Source: Trueperaceae bacterium (GTDB taxonomy: Bacteria > Deinococcota > Deinococci > Deinococcales > Trueperaceae). From it: 11,959 nucleotides of DNA. Shown piece after piece: positions 1-6,846 of the stretch. Positions within the stretch are counted from its first letter, which is position 1. Each line of letters begins with the position of its first letter. Location of the stretch: assembly GCA_007121175.1 (NCBI GenBank), contig SKMG01000185.1, positions 1 through 11,959 of the forward strand, given 5' to 3'. Both the position numbers and the translations under genes were made by a program. The notes under the pieces were generated by a model. That model worked only from the letters and a program-made list of their open reading frames with translations, made no database searches and was not told the DNA's origin.

Positions 1-1597
1 ACGCCTGTTGCCGAAGCGTCTGCACGTGCTGCGGCTCAGCCGTTGCGGCGACGACCTGGCCCTCCGGCGCGAGGCGCACGGCCTCCCACGTCAGCAGACC
101 GGTACCAGCGGCCACGTCCAGCACGACGTGATGTCGGGCCACATCGGCTGCGGCGAAGACCGCGTCGCGAATGGCGGCGAGTCGCGCACCGGCCGCGGAT
201 ACCGTGCGCTCGAGCCAGCGGTCCCGTGCCCGGTCGGTCGGGCCGGTGGTGAGGGTTTCGCTCGGCGCGCGCCCGTCGTGTTCGATCATCGCTGCCAACT
301 GGGCCTCACGGCGGCGCGCAACCTCGTCGCGTATGCGCCGCTCCGCGCCCTGGTCGCTGGGCTGATAGAACACCTTCCCCTGGAGCGCCGCGGGTAGGTA
401 CTGCTGCGCCACCCAGTGATCCCGGTACGCGTGCGGGTAGGCGTAGCCGGCACCGTGGCCGAACCCCTCGGCGTCGCGGCTCGCGTCGCGCACGTGACTC
501 GGTACCTCGGCCTCACGTTCGCTTCGCACCGTCTGCAGCGCGTCGAAGAAGCCCATGGTGCTGTTCGACTTCGGGGCGGTCGACAGGTAGAGCGTGGCTT
601 GCGCCAGGTGGTAGCGACCTTCAGGCATCCCCACGTAGTCGTACGCCTGCGCTGCGGCCACGATGATCCCGAGCGCGAGCGGATCGGCGAGCCCGACGTC
701 TTCGCTCGCGAGAATCAGCAAGCGGCGGAGGACGAAGCGCGGATCCTCGCCCGCGTAGACCATCTTCGCCAGCCAGTACAGCGCCGCGTCCGCGTCGCTA
801 CCCCGGACGCTCTTGATGAAGGCGCTGATGGTGTCGAAGTGCGCGTCGCCCTCCTTGTCGTAGAGGACTGCACGCTGCTGGATCGACTCCTCGGCGACCT
901 GCCGATCGACCACCACGACGCCGTCGGCGTTCGGCAAGGTGGTGATCACCGCGAGCTCGAGCGCGTTGAGCACCGCACGAGCGTCGCCGTTCGCGACGTT
1001 CACGAGATGTTCGAGCGCGTCGTCGGTGACGCTCGTGCGGTAGCTTCCGAGGCCGCGCTCACGATCGCGGAGCGCCTGATGGGCGATCTGCTCGAGCTCG
1101 GCGGCCTCGTGCGGTCTGAGCTGGAAGATGCGGCTCCGCGACACCAGCGCCTTGTTCACCTCGAAGTAGGGGTTCTCTGTCGTGGCGCCGATCAACACCA
1201 CCGTCCCGTTCTCGACCCATGGCAGCAGGGCGTCCTGTTGCGCCTTGTTGAAGCGGTGGACCTCGTCGATGAAGAGGATCGTGCGCTGACCCGCCGCTCG
1301 CCGCCGCTGCGCCTCGAGTACTGCTTCCCGGATGTCCTTGACGCCTCCCAGGACGGCGTTGATCGCGATGAAGTGGGCCTCGGTCGAGTTCGCGATGACG
1401 CGCGCGAGCGTGGTCTTGCCAGTACCCGGAGGCCCATAGAAGATCACCGACGAGAGCTGATCGGCGGCGATGGCCCGACGTAGCAGGCGGCCGGGGCCGA
1501 GGATGTGATCCTGGCCGATGAACTCCTCGAGCGTGCGCGGTCGCATGCGAGCGGCGAGCGGCTCGTCCTGTGGGCGCGCGAAGAGCGAGGCTTCCAT
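1..1597 (-). CDS. rarA: RarA/MgsA-type AAA+ ATPase fused to a SAM-methyltransferase domain (C-terminus cut by window edge)
   Basis: Seen: an open frame of 532 codons runs from ATG 1597 off the left edge. Residues 1-420 read as RarA (MgsA/WRNIP1 family), a replication-fork maintenance ATPase related to clamp-loader subunits. Walker A GPPGTGKT is at 55-62, Walker [10 protein letters not shown] at 107-115, sensor 1 GATTENP at 137-143, and a sensor-2-like GDARAVLN begins at 204. The RarA C-terminal region follows, with SEDVGLADP near 298-306 and an APKSNS segment at 341-346. A helical linker, about 420-485, leads without a stop into LDVAAGTG (493-500), a class I methyltransferase motif I that would bind S-adenosylmethionine. 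Known: ordinary RarA is about 430-450 aa; RarA fused to a further C-terminal domain is known from cyanobacteria. Inferred: a bifunctional or regulatory fusion whose methyl acceptor is unknown. The start is set by the family N-terminus and an in-frame TAG 15 nt upstream; AGGA lies 5 nt before the ATG. It is 65 nt downstream of the radical SAM gene. Confidence 0.93.
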   Translation of the reverse strand, partial: MEASLFARPQDEPLAARMRPRTLEEFIGQDHILGPGRLLRRAIAADQLSSVIFYGPPGTGKTTLARVIANSTEAHFIAINAVLGGVKDIREAVLEAQRRRAAGQRTILFIDEVHRFNKAQQDALLPWVENGTVVLIGATTENPYFEVNKALVSRSRIFQLRPHEAAELEQIAHQALRDRERGLGSYRTSVTDDALEHLVNVANGDARAVLNALELAVITTLPNADGVVVVDRQVAEESIQQRAVLYDKEGDAHFDTISAFIKSVRGSDADAALYWLAKMVYAGEDPRFVLRRLLILASEDVGLADPLALGIIVAAAQAYDYVGMPEGRYHLAQATLYLSTAPKSNSTMGFFDALQTVRSEREAEVPSHVRDASRDAEGFGHGAGYAYPHAYRDHWVAQQYLPAALQGKVFYQPSDQGAERRIRDEVARRREAQLAAMIEHDGRAPSETLTTGPTDRARDRWLERTVSAAGARLAAIRDAVFAAADVARHHVVLDVAAGTGLLTWEAVRLAPEGQVVAATAEPQHVQTLRQQA

Positions 1598-1606
1598 GCT
1601 CGTCCT

Positions 1607-1612
1607 AGCCTA
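1607..1612 (-). promoter_or_regulatory. Candidate -10 box TAGGCT for rarA
   Basis: On the minus strand TAGGCT lies 9 nt before the rarA ATG, so transcription would begin about 2 nt before the start codon. The same hexamer is the predicted -10 of arsR. No convincing -35 is visible. The gene also has AGGA close to its ATG, so co-transcription with the radical SAM gene is equally possible. Confidence 0.35.
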
Positions 1613-1662
1613 CCGCCACGGGCGTGTCTGCCACGGTGCAGAGCTCGTAGCGGCGTTCACCC

Positions 1663-2742
1663 TCAGCCGCGGTCGAAGAGCCGTGACTGGACCGGCCGAC
1701 CCGGCACCTGGAAGTGGCTGCCGTCGAGCGCGGCGCCCGTTCCGCTCAACCCGGCCCTGCGCCGGTGCACGTCGAAGAGCGAGCCCAGCTGCCGCGCGTA
1801 GACCCCCTCGCCTCGCATGCGGTGACCGAAGCGGGCGTCGGAGAGCGCGCCGCCGCGGGCCTCGCGCAGCCCCGCCAGGATCCGCTCGGCACGCAGGGGC
1901 AGCTGCTCGCGCAGCCACGCCGAGAATATCGGCTCGACCGCACCTGGTAGACGCAACAACGTCCAGCCGGCGCTGTGCGCGCCGGCGGCGGCTGCCGCCT
2001 CGAGGATGGCGGGCAGCTCGTGGTCGTTGAGGCCTGGGATGATCGGCGCTGCCATCACCGAGACGGGCACGCCCGCGTCGGCCAACGTCTGCATGGCCCG
2101 CAGGCGATCGGTAGCCGTGCTCGCGCGCGGCTCGAGGCAGCGGCCCAGCGCCTCGTTCAGGGTCGTAAGCGACAGGGTCACGCGCACGGCGCCGTACGAG
2201 GCGAGGTCCTGGAGCACGTCGATGTCACGAGCCACCAGCGCGTTCTTGGTGATGAGTCCGACAGGATGCCGGTGCGCGGCGAGCACCTCGAGGCAGCCCC
2301 GTGTGATGCGCAGCGTGCGCTCGATCGGCTGGTAGGGATCGGTGACGCCGGAGAGCACCAGCTGATCGGGCACCCAGGCGGGCTTCGCCAGCTCGCGCGC
2401 AAGCAGCTCGGGAGCGTCGACCTTGGCGAAGAGGGTGCGCTCGAAGTCGAGCCCCGCGGACAGGCCGAGGTACTCGTGGGTCGGCCGGGCGTAGCAATAG
2501 GGGCAGCCGTGTTCGCATCCGCGGTAGGGGTTCAGGCTGCGGTCGAACGGGATGTCGGGCGAATCGTTGCGGCTGATCACCGAACGGCTCACGTCGCGGA
2601 AGACGCGCGTCCTGTCGGACGCCACCTCGTTCTGTTCCGCGTCACGGTCCAGTTCGTCTCCGTCCAAGACGAGCTCGCGCCCAGTGAAGCGGTTGCCCGG
2701 CTCGAGTCGGGATCCGCGCGCTGGCCGGCGGGGCTGTCGCAT
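1663..2742 (-). CDS. PA0069-family radical SAM protein
   Basis: A 359-residue radical SAM protein. The cluster-binding CX3CX2C motif is GCEHGCPYC, with Cys76, Cys80 and Cys83, expected to bind a [4Fe-4S] cluster that cleaves S-adenosylmethionine reductively. The preceding SRNDSPDIPFDRSLNPYRG and the following YARPTHEYLGLSAGLDFE are hallmarks of the PA0069/Rv2578c family, which is distantly related to spore photoproduct lyase. Its substrate is not established, so no reaction is assigned. Start: the frame is open back to a GTG at 2811, but ATG 2742 is preferred. The family-like part begins just after it, and TAGTAT sits 7 nt upstream. The longer start would leave almost no promoter room between this gene and divergent arsR. 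The gene is followed by rarA 65 nt downstream on the same strand. Whether its job relates to DNA repair, as the spore photoproduct lyase kinship could hint, is conjecture. Confidence 0.9.
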   Translation of the reverse strand: MRQPRRPARGSRLEPGNRFTGRELVLDGDELDRDAEQNEVASDRTRVFRDVSRSVISRNDSPDIPFDRSLNPYRGCEHGCPYCYARPTHEYLGLSAGLDFERTLFAKVDAPELLARELAKPAWVPDQLVLSGVTDPYQPIERTLRITRGCLEVLAAHRHPVGLITKNALVARDIDVLQDLASYGAVRVTLSLTTLNEALGRCLEPRASTATDRLRAMQTLADAGVPVSVMAAPIIPGLNDHELPAILEAAAAAGAHSAGWTLLRLPGAVEPIFSAWLREQLPLRAERILAGLREARGGALSDARFGHRMRGEGVYARQLGSLFDVHRRRAGLSGTGAALDGSHFQVPGRPVQSRLFDRG

Positions 2743-2749
2743 ACCATCG

Positions 2750-2755
2750 ATACTA
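2750..2755 (-). promoter_or_regulatory. Candidate -10 box TAGTAT for the radical SAM gene
   Basis: TAGTAT on the minus strand ends 7 nt before ATG 2742. This would place the transcript start at or next to the start codon. No Shine-Dalgarno is visible before this ATG and no recognisable -35 is seen at the usual distance. It supports choosing ATG 2742 over GTG 2811. Confidence 0.4.
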
Positions 2756-2829
2756 AGGCTCCACGCGTCGAGACGTGGTACCGCGTCGTGGTGTCTGGGC
2801 GCGAACGCCACCCCGCGTCAGCTCTTCCA

Positions 2830-2858
2830 TTGACGGGCATCGAGAGCCGGCCTAGGCT
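2830..2858 (+). promoter_or_regulatory. Sigma70-like promoter of arsR, predicted leaderless
   Basis: TTGACG (2830-2835, five of six matches to the -35 consensus) is followed by a 17-nt spacer and TAGGCT (2853-2858, a TANNNT -10). The expected start point, about 7 nt past the -10, is 2865. That is the first base of the arsR GTG codon, so the mRNA would have no 5' leader. This is the only promoter in the window with both boxes clearly visible. Confidence 0.55.
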
Positions 2859-2859
2859 C
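2844..2859. promoter_or_regulatory. Inverted repeat GAGCC-N6-GGCTC over the arsR -10, candidate operator
   Basis: GAGCC (2844-2848) and GGCTC (2855-2859) are inverted around six bases, and the right arm contains most of the -10 box. ArsR-family repressors usually bind imperfect inverted repeats overlapping their own promoter, so this is a reasonable autoregulatory site. It does not resemble the enterobacterial ATCAA-N6-TTGAT type. Confidence 0.3.
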
Positions 2860-2864
2860 GGTGC

Positions 2865-3188
2865 GTGGACCAGACGCTCACCATGCTCAAGGCCCTCGCG
2901 GATCCGGTCCGCTGGAAGGCGCTCGCCTTCCTGCGCGAGCCGAGTCCGAGCACCTGCAGCCAAGGCGACAGAGGAGTCTGCGCCTGCGATCTCGAGGACG
3001 TGCTCGGCGTCAGCCAACCGACGGTCTCGCACCACATGAAGCAGCTGGTGGAGGCCGGTCTGGTTCGAGCCGTCCGGGACGGCCGTTGGGTCTTCTACGA
3101 GATCGACCCGCGAGGTTTCGCCGTGCTCGAATCCGAGCTCGGGCGTCTCGCCCGAGCGCCCGGGTCGCAGGTCGCCACCCGGCCCTGA
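2865..3188 (+). CDS. arsR: ArsR/SmtB-family metalloregulator
   Basis: A 107-residue winged-helix repressor, of normal length for the family. The N-terminal segment LKALADPVRWKALAFL (8-23) is typical. The cysteine pair CAC at 39-41 sits immediately before the DNA-recognition helix region (about 43-65, LGVSQPTVSHHMKQLVEAGLV). This matches the CxC As(III)/Sb(III) site of enterobacterial ArsR (Cys32, Cys34); Cys31 here could be a third ligand. The wing is RDGRWVFYEI (71-80). Family role: it represses ars genes until As(III) binding releases it from DNA. The start is GTG 2865, chosen because the predicted promoter places the transcript start there; ATG 2883 would be a shorter alternative. It is divergent from the radical SAM gene and convergent with arsC, so it does not share a transcript with the arsenate reductase it presumably controls. 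Confidence 0.92.
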   Translation: MDQTLTMLKALADPVRWKALAFLREPSPSTCSQGDRGVCACDLEDVLGVSQPTVSHHMKQLVEAGLVRAVRDGRWVFYEIDPRGFAVLESELGRLARAPGSQVATRP

Positions 3189-3196
3189 GGCGGCCC

Positions 3197-3231
3197 TCGA
3201 GGCGGAGCGGCACTCCGGTGCCCCGCCTCGA
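3197..3231. terminator. Strong hairpin between convergent arsR and arsC, candidate bidirectional terminator
   Basis: An outer 9-bp stem (3197-3205 with 3223-3231, TCGAGGCGG against CCGCCTCGA) encloses an inner 5-bp stem (GGCAC 3209-3213 with GTGCC 3218-3222) with a TCCG loop; three bases bulge on the left arm. It lies 8 nt after the arsR stop and 12 nt after the arsC stop. No T-run follows on either strand, so it is not a textbook intrinsic terminator. Its placement between convergent stops still fits two-way termination. Confidence 0.6.
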
Positions 3232-3243
3232 CCGGTGAGGCTG

Positions 3244-3726
3244 TCAGCGATCGCTGCTGGCTTCGTGGTCGGCGTCGCCGACTGCACCCTCCAGGCTGAC
3301 CTCGCGAGGGCTGACGCCGCGAGCCAGCGTCTCCACCAGCGCGTGGCTCATCGATCCGATCGCGTCACGCACCTCGCGCCAACGGCCCAGCGCGTGTCCG
3401 CTCGGGTCGGGAAAGGCGAGGTGCAGGCGCGTGGTATCGGCCGGGTAAGCCGGGCAGGACTCGTTCGCCGCATCGCACACGGTGAGCACGAGGTCGAACG
3501 ACCAGGGGTCGGGCACCTCGTCGAACCGCTTGCTCGAATGGCTGGAGAGGTCGACGCCAACCTCCTGCATTACGTCGACGGCCTCACGCTTCACCCTGGT
3601 GCGACTCGTGCCGGCAGACCACACCTCCAGCGCGAGGCCGGCCTGAGCGGCGTGGTGACGCAACCAGCCTTCGGCCATCTGGCTCCGCGCGCTGTTGTGG
3701 GTGCAGAGCACGAGGATACGGCGCAT
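3244..3726 (-). CDS. arsC: Arsenate reductase, thioredoxin-type low-molecular-weight phosphatase fold
   Basis: A 160-residue cytoplasmic protein that would reduce arsenate to arsenite. The P-loop is CTHNSARS, residues 8-15, with catalytic Cys8 and Arg14 in the CX5R pattern. The two resolving cysteines are Cys84 and Cys91 in VCDAANESCP. Their 7-residue spacing equals Cys82/Cys89 of Staphylococcus aureus ArsC, which relays a disulfide to thioredoxin. DPS at 107-109 fits the aspartate that acts as general acid in this fold. The last 25 or so residues are acidic and probably disordered. The gene lies 29 nt downstream of oadB on the same strand. It has no clear Shine-Dalgarno but does have TAGCAT 6 nt before its ATG, so it may be transcribed from its own promoter. 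No arsenite exporter (arsB, acr3) is in the window. Protein-tyrosine phosphatase activity is unlikely given the intact redox cysteines. Confidence 0.92.
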   Translation of the reverse strand: MRRILVLCTHNSARSQMAEGWLRHHAAQAGLALEVWSAGTSRTRVKREAVDVMQEVGVDLSSHSSKRFDEVPDPWSFDLVLTVCDAANESCPAYPADTTRLHLAFPDPSGHALGRWREVRDAIGSMSHALVETLARGVSPREVSLEGAVGDADHEASSDR

Positions 3727-3738
3727 GGCGCCATGCTA
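3723..3738 (-). promoter_or_regulatory. 14-bp palindrome and TAGCAT -10 box overlapping the arsC start
   Basis: GCATGGCGCCATGC (3723-3736) is a perfect palindrome that includes the arsC ATG. On the minus strand TAGCAT (3738-3733) overlaps its edge and lies 6 nt before the ATG, so the predicted start point is the start codon. A bound dimer here would block both promoter opening and the start region, as an ArsR operator would. The sequence differs from the inverted repeat at arsR, so the binding protein is uncertain. Confidence 0.35.
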
Positions 3739-3755
3739 GCGGACGAGCGTGGTCC

Positions 3756-4910
3756 TTACCGCAGCAGGGCTAGGAAGACACCGGCAGCGACGGCCGAGCC
3801 GATGACGCCGGCGACGTTCGGACCCATCGCGGCCATCAGTGGGTTGACCCTCCCTTGAGTACGGTCCGCCACGAAGCGTTGCACCACGCGCGCCGACATC
3901 GGCACGGCCGATACGCCGGCCGCCCCGATGCAGGGGTTGATGCGCTGCTTCTCGGGCAGCACGAGATTGAGGAGCTTCGCCAAGAGGATCCCGCCTGCGG
4001 TGCTGAAGACGAAGGCCACCGCGCCGAGCGCGAGGATGAAGAGCGTCTCGGCACGCAAGAAGGTATCACCTGCCATGGTCGCACCGATGACCAAGCCAAG
4101 CAGGATCGTGACGATGTTCACCAAGGGTCCTCCGGCGGTCTTGCTGAGTCGATCGGTCACGCCGGACTCACGCAGGAGGTTGCCGAACATCAGCATCCCC
4201 ACCAGCGGCGCGGCGGCGGGGATCGCGAGCGACACCAGCAGCGCGATCACTATGGGGAACAGCACCACGGCCGTCTTCGTGACCGGGATCGGCTCCGGCA
4301 CGGGCATGTGCTGCTCCTCGACCGTCGTCAGCAGCCGTAGGATCGGCGGTTGGATCACCGGCACCAGCGCCATGTAGCTGTACGCAGCCACGGCCACTGC
4401 CCCGAGCAGCTCCGGAGCGAGGATCGCCGTCAAGAAGATCGAGGTCGGTCCGTCGGCGCCGCCGATGATGCCGATGGAGGCGGCCTCCTGTACCGAGAAG
4501 CCGAAGACGTAGTAGGCGCCGAGTGCGGCGATGAAGATGCCGACTTGGGCCGCGGCGCCGAGCAGCAGCGTGATGGGGCGCGTGAGTAGCGGCCTGAAGT
4601 CGGTGAGCGCGCCGACGCCGAGGAAGATGACCGGTGGCAGGAACTCCGTGCGAATGCCCGCCTCGTAGATGAGCTGCATCAGCGGCAACCGCCCGGCCGC
4701 CTCCGGGAGGTAGGTGCTAGAGGCCGCCAGCATCGCGTTCGGCAGGTTCGCGAGCATCGCGCCGAAGCCGATCGGGATGAGCAGGAGGGGCTCGTAGCGC
4801 TTGGCAGTGGCGAGGTAGAGCAAGGTGCCCGCCACCACGAACATGACCAGGTTCTGCCACGTCAAGTGGAAGAACCCGGCGTCGCGCACCAGCGTCGCCA
4901 GAACATCCAC
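3756..4910 (-). CDS. oadB: Na+-translocating decarboxylase, beta subunit (membrane pump)
   Basis: A 384-residue, highly hydrophobic inner-membrane protein of the OadB/GcdB/MmdB family. It decarboxylates carboxybiotin carried by the alpha subunit and couples this to Na+ export. Family signatures are intact. GADGPTSIF at 151-159 contains Asp153, which corresponds to the Na+-site aspartate of Klebsiella OadB. NPCIGAAGVSAVPMSARVV at 325-343 gives Asn325, Gly329, Ser334 and Arg341, with the same spacing as Klebsiella Asn373, Gly377, Ser382 and Arg389. The protein is slightly shorter than the roughly 430-residue Klebsiella form. Start: GTG 4910, one base after the TGA of oadA, with GGAG 7 nt upstream lying inside the end of oadA; this indicates translational coupling. 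The coupling ion (Na+ or H+) cannot be proved from sequence, but the conserved site favours Na+. Confidence 0.95.
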   Translation of the reverse strand: MDVLATLVRDAGFFHLTWQNLVMFVVAGTLLYLATAKRYEPLLLIPIGFGAMLANLPNAMLAASSTYLPEAAGRLPLMQLIYEAGIRTEFLPPVIFLGVGALTDFRPLLTRPITLLLGAAAQVGIFIAALGAYYVFGFSVQEAASIGIIGGADGPTSIFLTAILAPELLGAVAVAAYSYMALVPVIQPPILRLLTTVEEQHMPVPEPIPVTKTAVVLFPIVIALLVSLAIPAAAPLVGMLMFGNLLRESGVTDRLSKTAGGPLVNIVTILLGLVIGATMAGDTFLRAETLFILALGAVAFVFSTAGGILLAKLLNLVLPEKQRINPCIGAAGVSAVPMSARVVQRFVADRTQGRVNPLMAAMGPNVAGVIGSAVAAGVFLALLR

Positions 4911-4911
4911 G

Positions 4912-6846
4912 TCAGCGCTCCAGCGTGATGATCGGCTCGCTCGCCGCGACCTCGTCGCCCGGCTTGACGTGGACCTTGCTCACGATGCCGGCCGCGGGCG
5001 AGCGGACTTCATGCTCAGCCTTCATCGCCTCGACGGCCGCAACGACCTGACCCTGCTCGACGCGGTCGCCCTCGCTCACCTTGATCTCGACGACCTCGAC
5101 GGTGCCGCCGAACGGTGACGTGATGGCGATGCTCTCGCCGCCACCTTGCGCCGGCGCCGGCTGCGCCTGCGGCTCGGGCTCCGCGGCCGTTGCCGCGGCG
5201 GGCTCGACCGCCGGCTGCGCAGCGCCCGCAGCGGCACGAGCGCCGGCGACCGGTTCGAGCGTGATGCGGAAGACCCGCTTGCTGCTCCCCTCCACCACCG
5301 TGGCGGTGGTGGTGACCGGGCCGCTGGACGCCGGGGAAAGCGTGGGGGGCGCCGGCGGAGAGGCGTGCGGCGCTGCCGGCGCCGGCGCGGCGGGGGCAAG
5401 GTCAGGCTTCGGAGCGCTCGGCTTCAGCGGCAGGTTGACCCGAGCCTGGCCGAGCAGGAGCCGCAGGCCCTCGTTCAGCTCCATGCGCTTGCCCGGAACC
5501 GATGCCGAGGCCACCAGGAACACGTTCTCGTCCGTGGTGGGGAGGCCGTTGGCCTCGAGCGCTTCGCGGGCGGGAGTCAAGGTGTCTTTGGCTGCGGCCA
5601 GCGGGTCACCGTCGAACGGCTCGAGCCCGAGCTGCTCGGATGCGATCTTCACGACCTCCGGATCGGGCGTCTCCGGAGGGCGCCCGAAGTAACCGAGCAC
5701 GGCCCGGCCGTAGCCGGCGTCGATCCTCTTCCAGCGGCCGTGCAGGACGTTGTTGAAGGCCTGCAACCAGTACTGCTGGCTGCCGGGCGTGACGCTGGTC
5801 CAGGCGCCTCCGGACTCCACGACCAGCGGGAACTCGGCGAGCACGTCACCGTACCGATCGAGGATGCCGGCCTTGGCCATCATGTGGACGTTCGGTCCGA
5901 TGGCGCCGCCCGGCATGGGGAAGTTCACCACCCGTGCGTCCGCCGCTAGCGTGATCGGGTTGAAGTCGTACTCAGCGAGGCCCTCGTCCAAGGCCACCTC
6001 GATGTCGTTCATCTTGGTGTGATCGATGTCGAGTGCGTAGCCGGTGTTCTTGAGCGCGTGCCACATGGAGCGCACGTCAGGCTGGCTGGTGCCGGAGGCG
6101 AGTGGCCGCACCGACAGGTCGATGCCGTCGACGCCGCCCTCGATGCCCGCCATGTAGCACGCGACGGCCATCGAGGCGGTGTCGTGCGTGTGCTGCCATA
6201 AGGGGATCTCGGGCGGCAGGATCGCCTTGAGCCCGCGGGCAGTCTCATAGCAGGTGCGTGGGTCGGTGGTGCCCGAGGCGTCCTTCATGCATACGGAATC
6301 GACGCGGACGTCGCGCGCCAGCACCCGTTCGACGACGTCGACGTAGTAGGCCGCGGTGTGGGTCTTGTCCGACACGTAGGGGAGACCCATCATGGCCACG
6401 CACAGCTGGTGGTGCATTCCGGCGTCGACGATCGGCTTCGCCGTCGCCACGAGGTTGTCGACGTCGTTCATGAAGTCGAAGTTGCGGTCGATGGTAGTGC
6501 CGTGTTTGCGCATGAGCTTCGCCTGCAGCTCGAGCGCCGGCAGCCCTTGCGTCGTGAGCGTCACGCCCGAGACCGAGCGCGTGAGGATCTGGAGGTCGAC
6601 GCCCTCGCCGGCGGCGTCGCGCATCTGGTCCATGGCCTCGAACGGATCCTCGCCGACGTAGAAGTAGGGCGCCTGATAGCGTGCCCCGCCGCCGAACTCG
6701 AAGTGGCGGATGCCTGCGGCGACCGCTACCTCCAGCGCCGGCACGACGTCTGCCGTCCGGACCTTGCCGCCGAAGACGCTCTGCAGCCCGTCGCGGAAGG
6801 CGGTGAGCATGACGCGGATCTGCTTGCCGTTGGCGCTGTGGATCAT
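4912..6846 (-). CDS. oadA: Biotin-dependent carboxyltransferase, decarboxylase alpha subunit (divergent OadA type)
   Basis: A 644-residue protein. The N-terminal part (about 10-270) is a carboxyltransferase TIM barrel of the OadA/pyruvate carboxylase type: RD at 18-19, MKDASG at 187-192 with Lys188 as the probable carboxylated lysine, and the metal-ligand motif HTHDT at 219-223. PLASGTSQP (248-256) is also conserved. A PYC/OADA conserved domain follows (about 300-470, PMPGG, VTPGSQ, YFGRPPE). An Ala/Pro-rich linker of about 90 residues (478-570) connects to a biotinyl domain with EAMKAE, biotin on Lys609, 35 residues from the C-terminus. Family role: transfers the carboxyl group of a 2-oxo acid, classically oxaloacetate, to biotin. 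The barrel is unusual: FGGGARYQAPY replaces the usual WGGAT segment. The substrate is therefore likely but not certain. ATG 6846 overlaps the oadG stop (ATGA) and has AGGGAG 6 nt upstream. Confidence 0.93.
   Translation of the reverse strand: MIHSANGKQIRVMLTAFRDGLQSVFGGKVRTADVVPALEVAVAAGIRHFEFGGGARYQAPYFYVGEDPFEAMDQMRDAAGEGVDLQILTRSVSGVTLTTQGLPALELQAKLMRKHGTTIDRNFDFMNDVDNLVATAKPIVDAGMHHQLCVAMMGLPYVSDKTHTAAYYVDVVERVLARDVRVDSVCMKDASGTTDPRTCYETARGLKAILPPEIPLWQHTHDTASMAVACYMAGIEGGVDGIDLSVRPLASGTSQPDVRSMWHALKNTGYALDIDHTKMNDIEVALDEGLAEYDFNPITLAADARVVNFPMPGGAIGPNVHMMAKAGILDRYGDVLAEFPLVVESGGAWTSVTPGSQQYWLQAFNNVLHGRWKRIDAGYGRAVLGYFGRPPETPDPEVVKIASEQLGLEPFDGDPLAAAKDTLTPAREALEANGLPTTDENVFLVASASVPGKRMELNEGLRLLLGQARVNLPLKPSAPKPDLAPAAPAPAAPHASPPAPPTLSPASSGPVTTTATVVEGSSKRVFRITLEPVAGARAAAGAAQPAVEPAAATAAEPEPQAQPAPAQGGGESIAITSPFGGTVEVVEIKVSEGDRVEQGQVVAAVEAMKAEHEVRSPAAGIVSKVHVKPGDEVAASEPIITLER

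Noticed and set aside
416..1483. A 355-codon plus-strand open frame
   Set aside because: It lies wholly antisense to the RarA module, which has Walker A, Walker B and sensor motifs. The plus-strand product shows no family features.
1598..1662. Two GCCACGG copies in the gap between the radical SAM gene and rarA
   Set aside because: Only two 7-bp copies with no symmetry or spacing that suggests a site; within chance expectation.
2761..2778. Imperfect inverted repeat CCACG/CGTGG in the radical SAM-arsR gap
   Set aside because: The arms are short and bulged, not placed on either predicted promoter, and could easily occur by chance in GC-rich DNA.
2743..2811. Upstream GTG start at 2811 for the radical SAM protein
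   Set aside because: The extra 23 residues look unlike the family and would use up most of the divergent promoter region. ATG 2742 has a TAGTAT box 7 nt upstream.
1975..3039. A 354-codon plus-strand open frame
   Set aside because: It runs antisense through the radical SAM gene and then out of frame into arsR; both of those have clear motifs.
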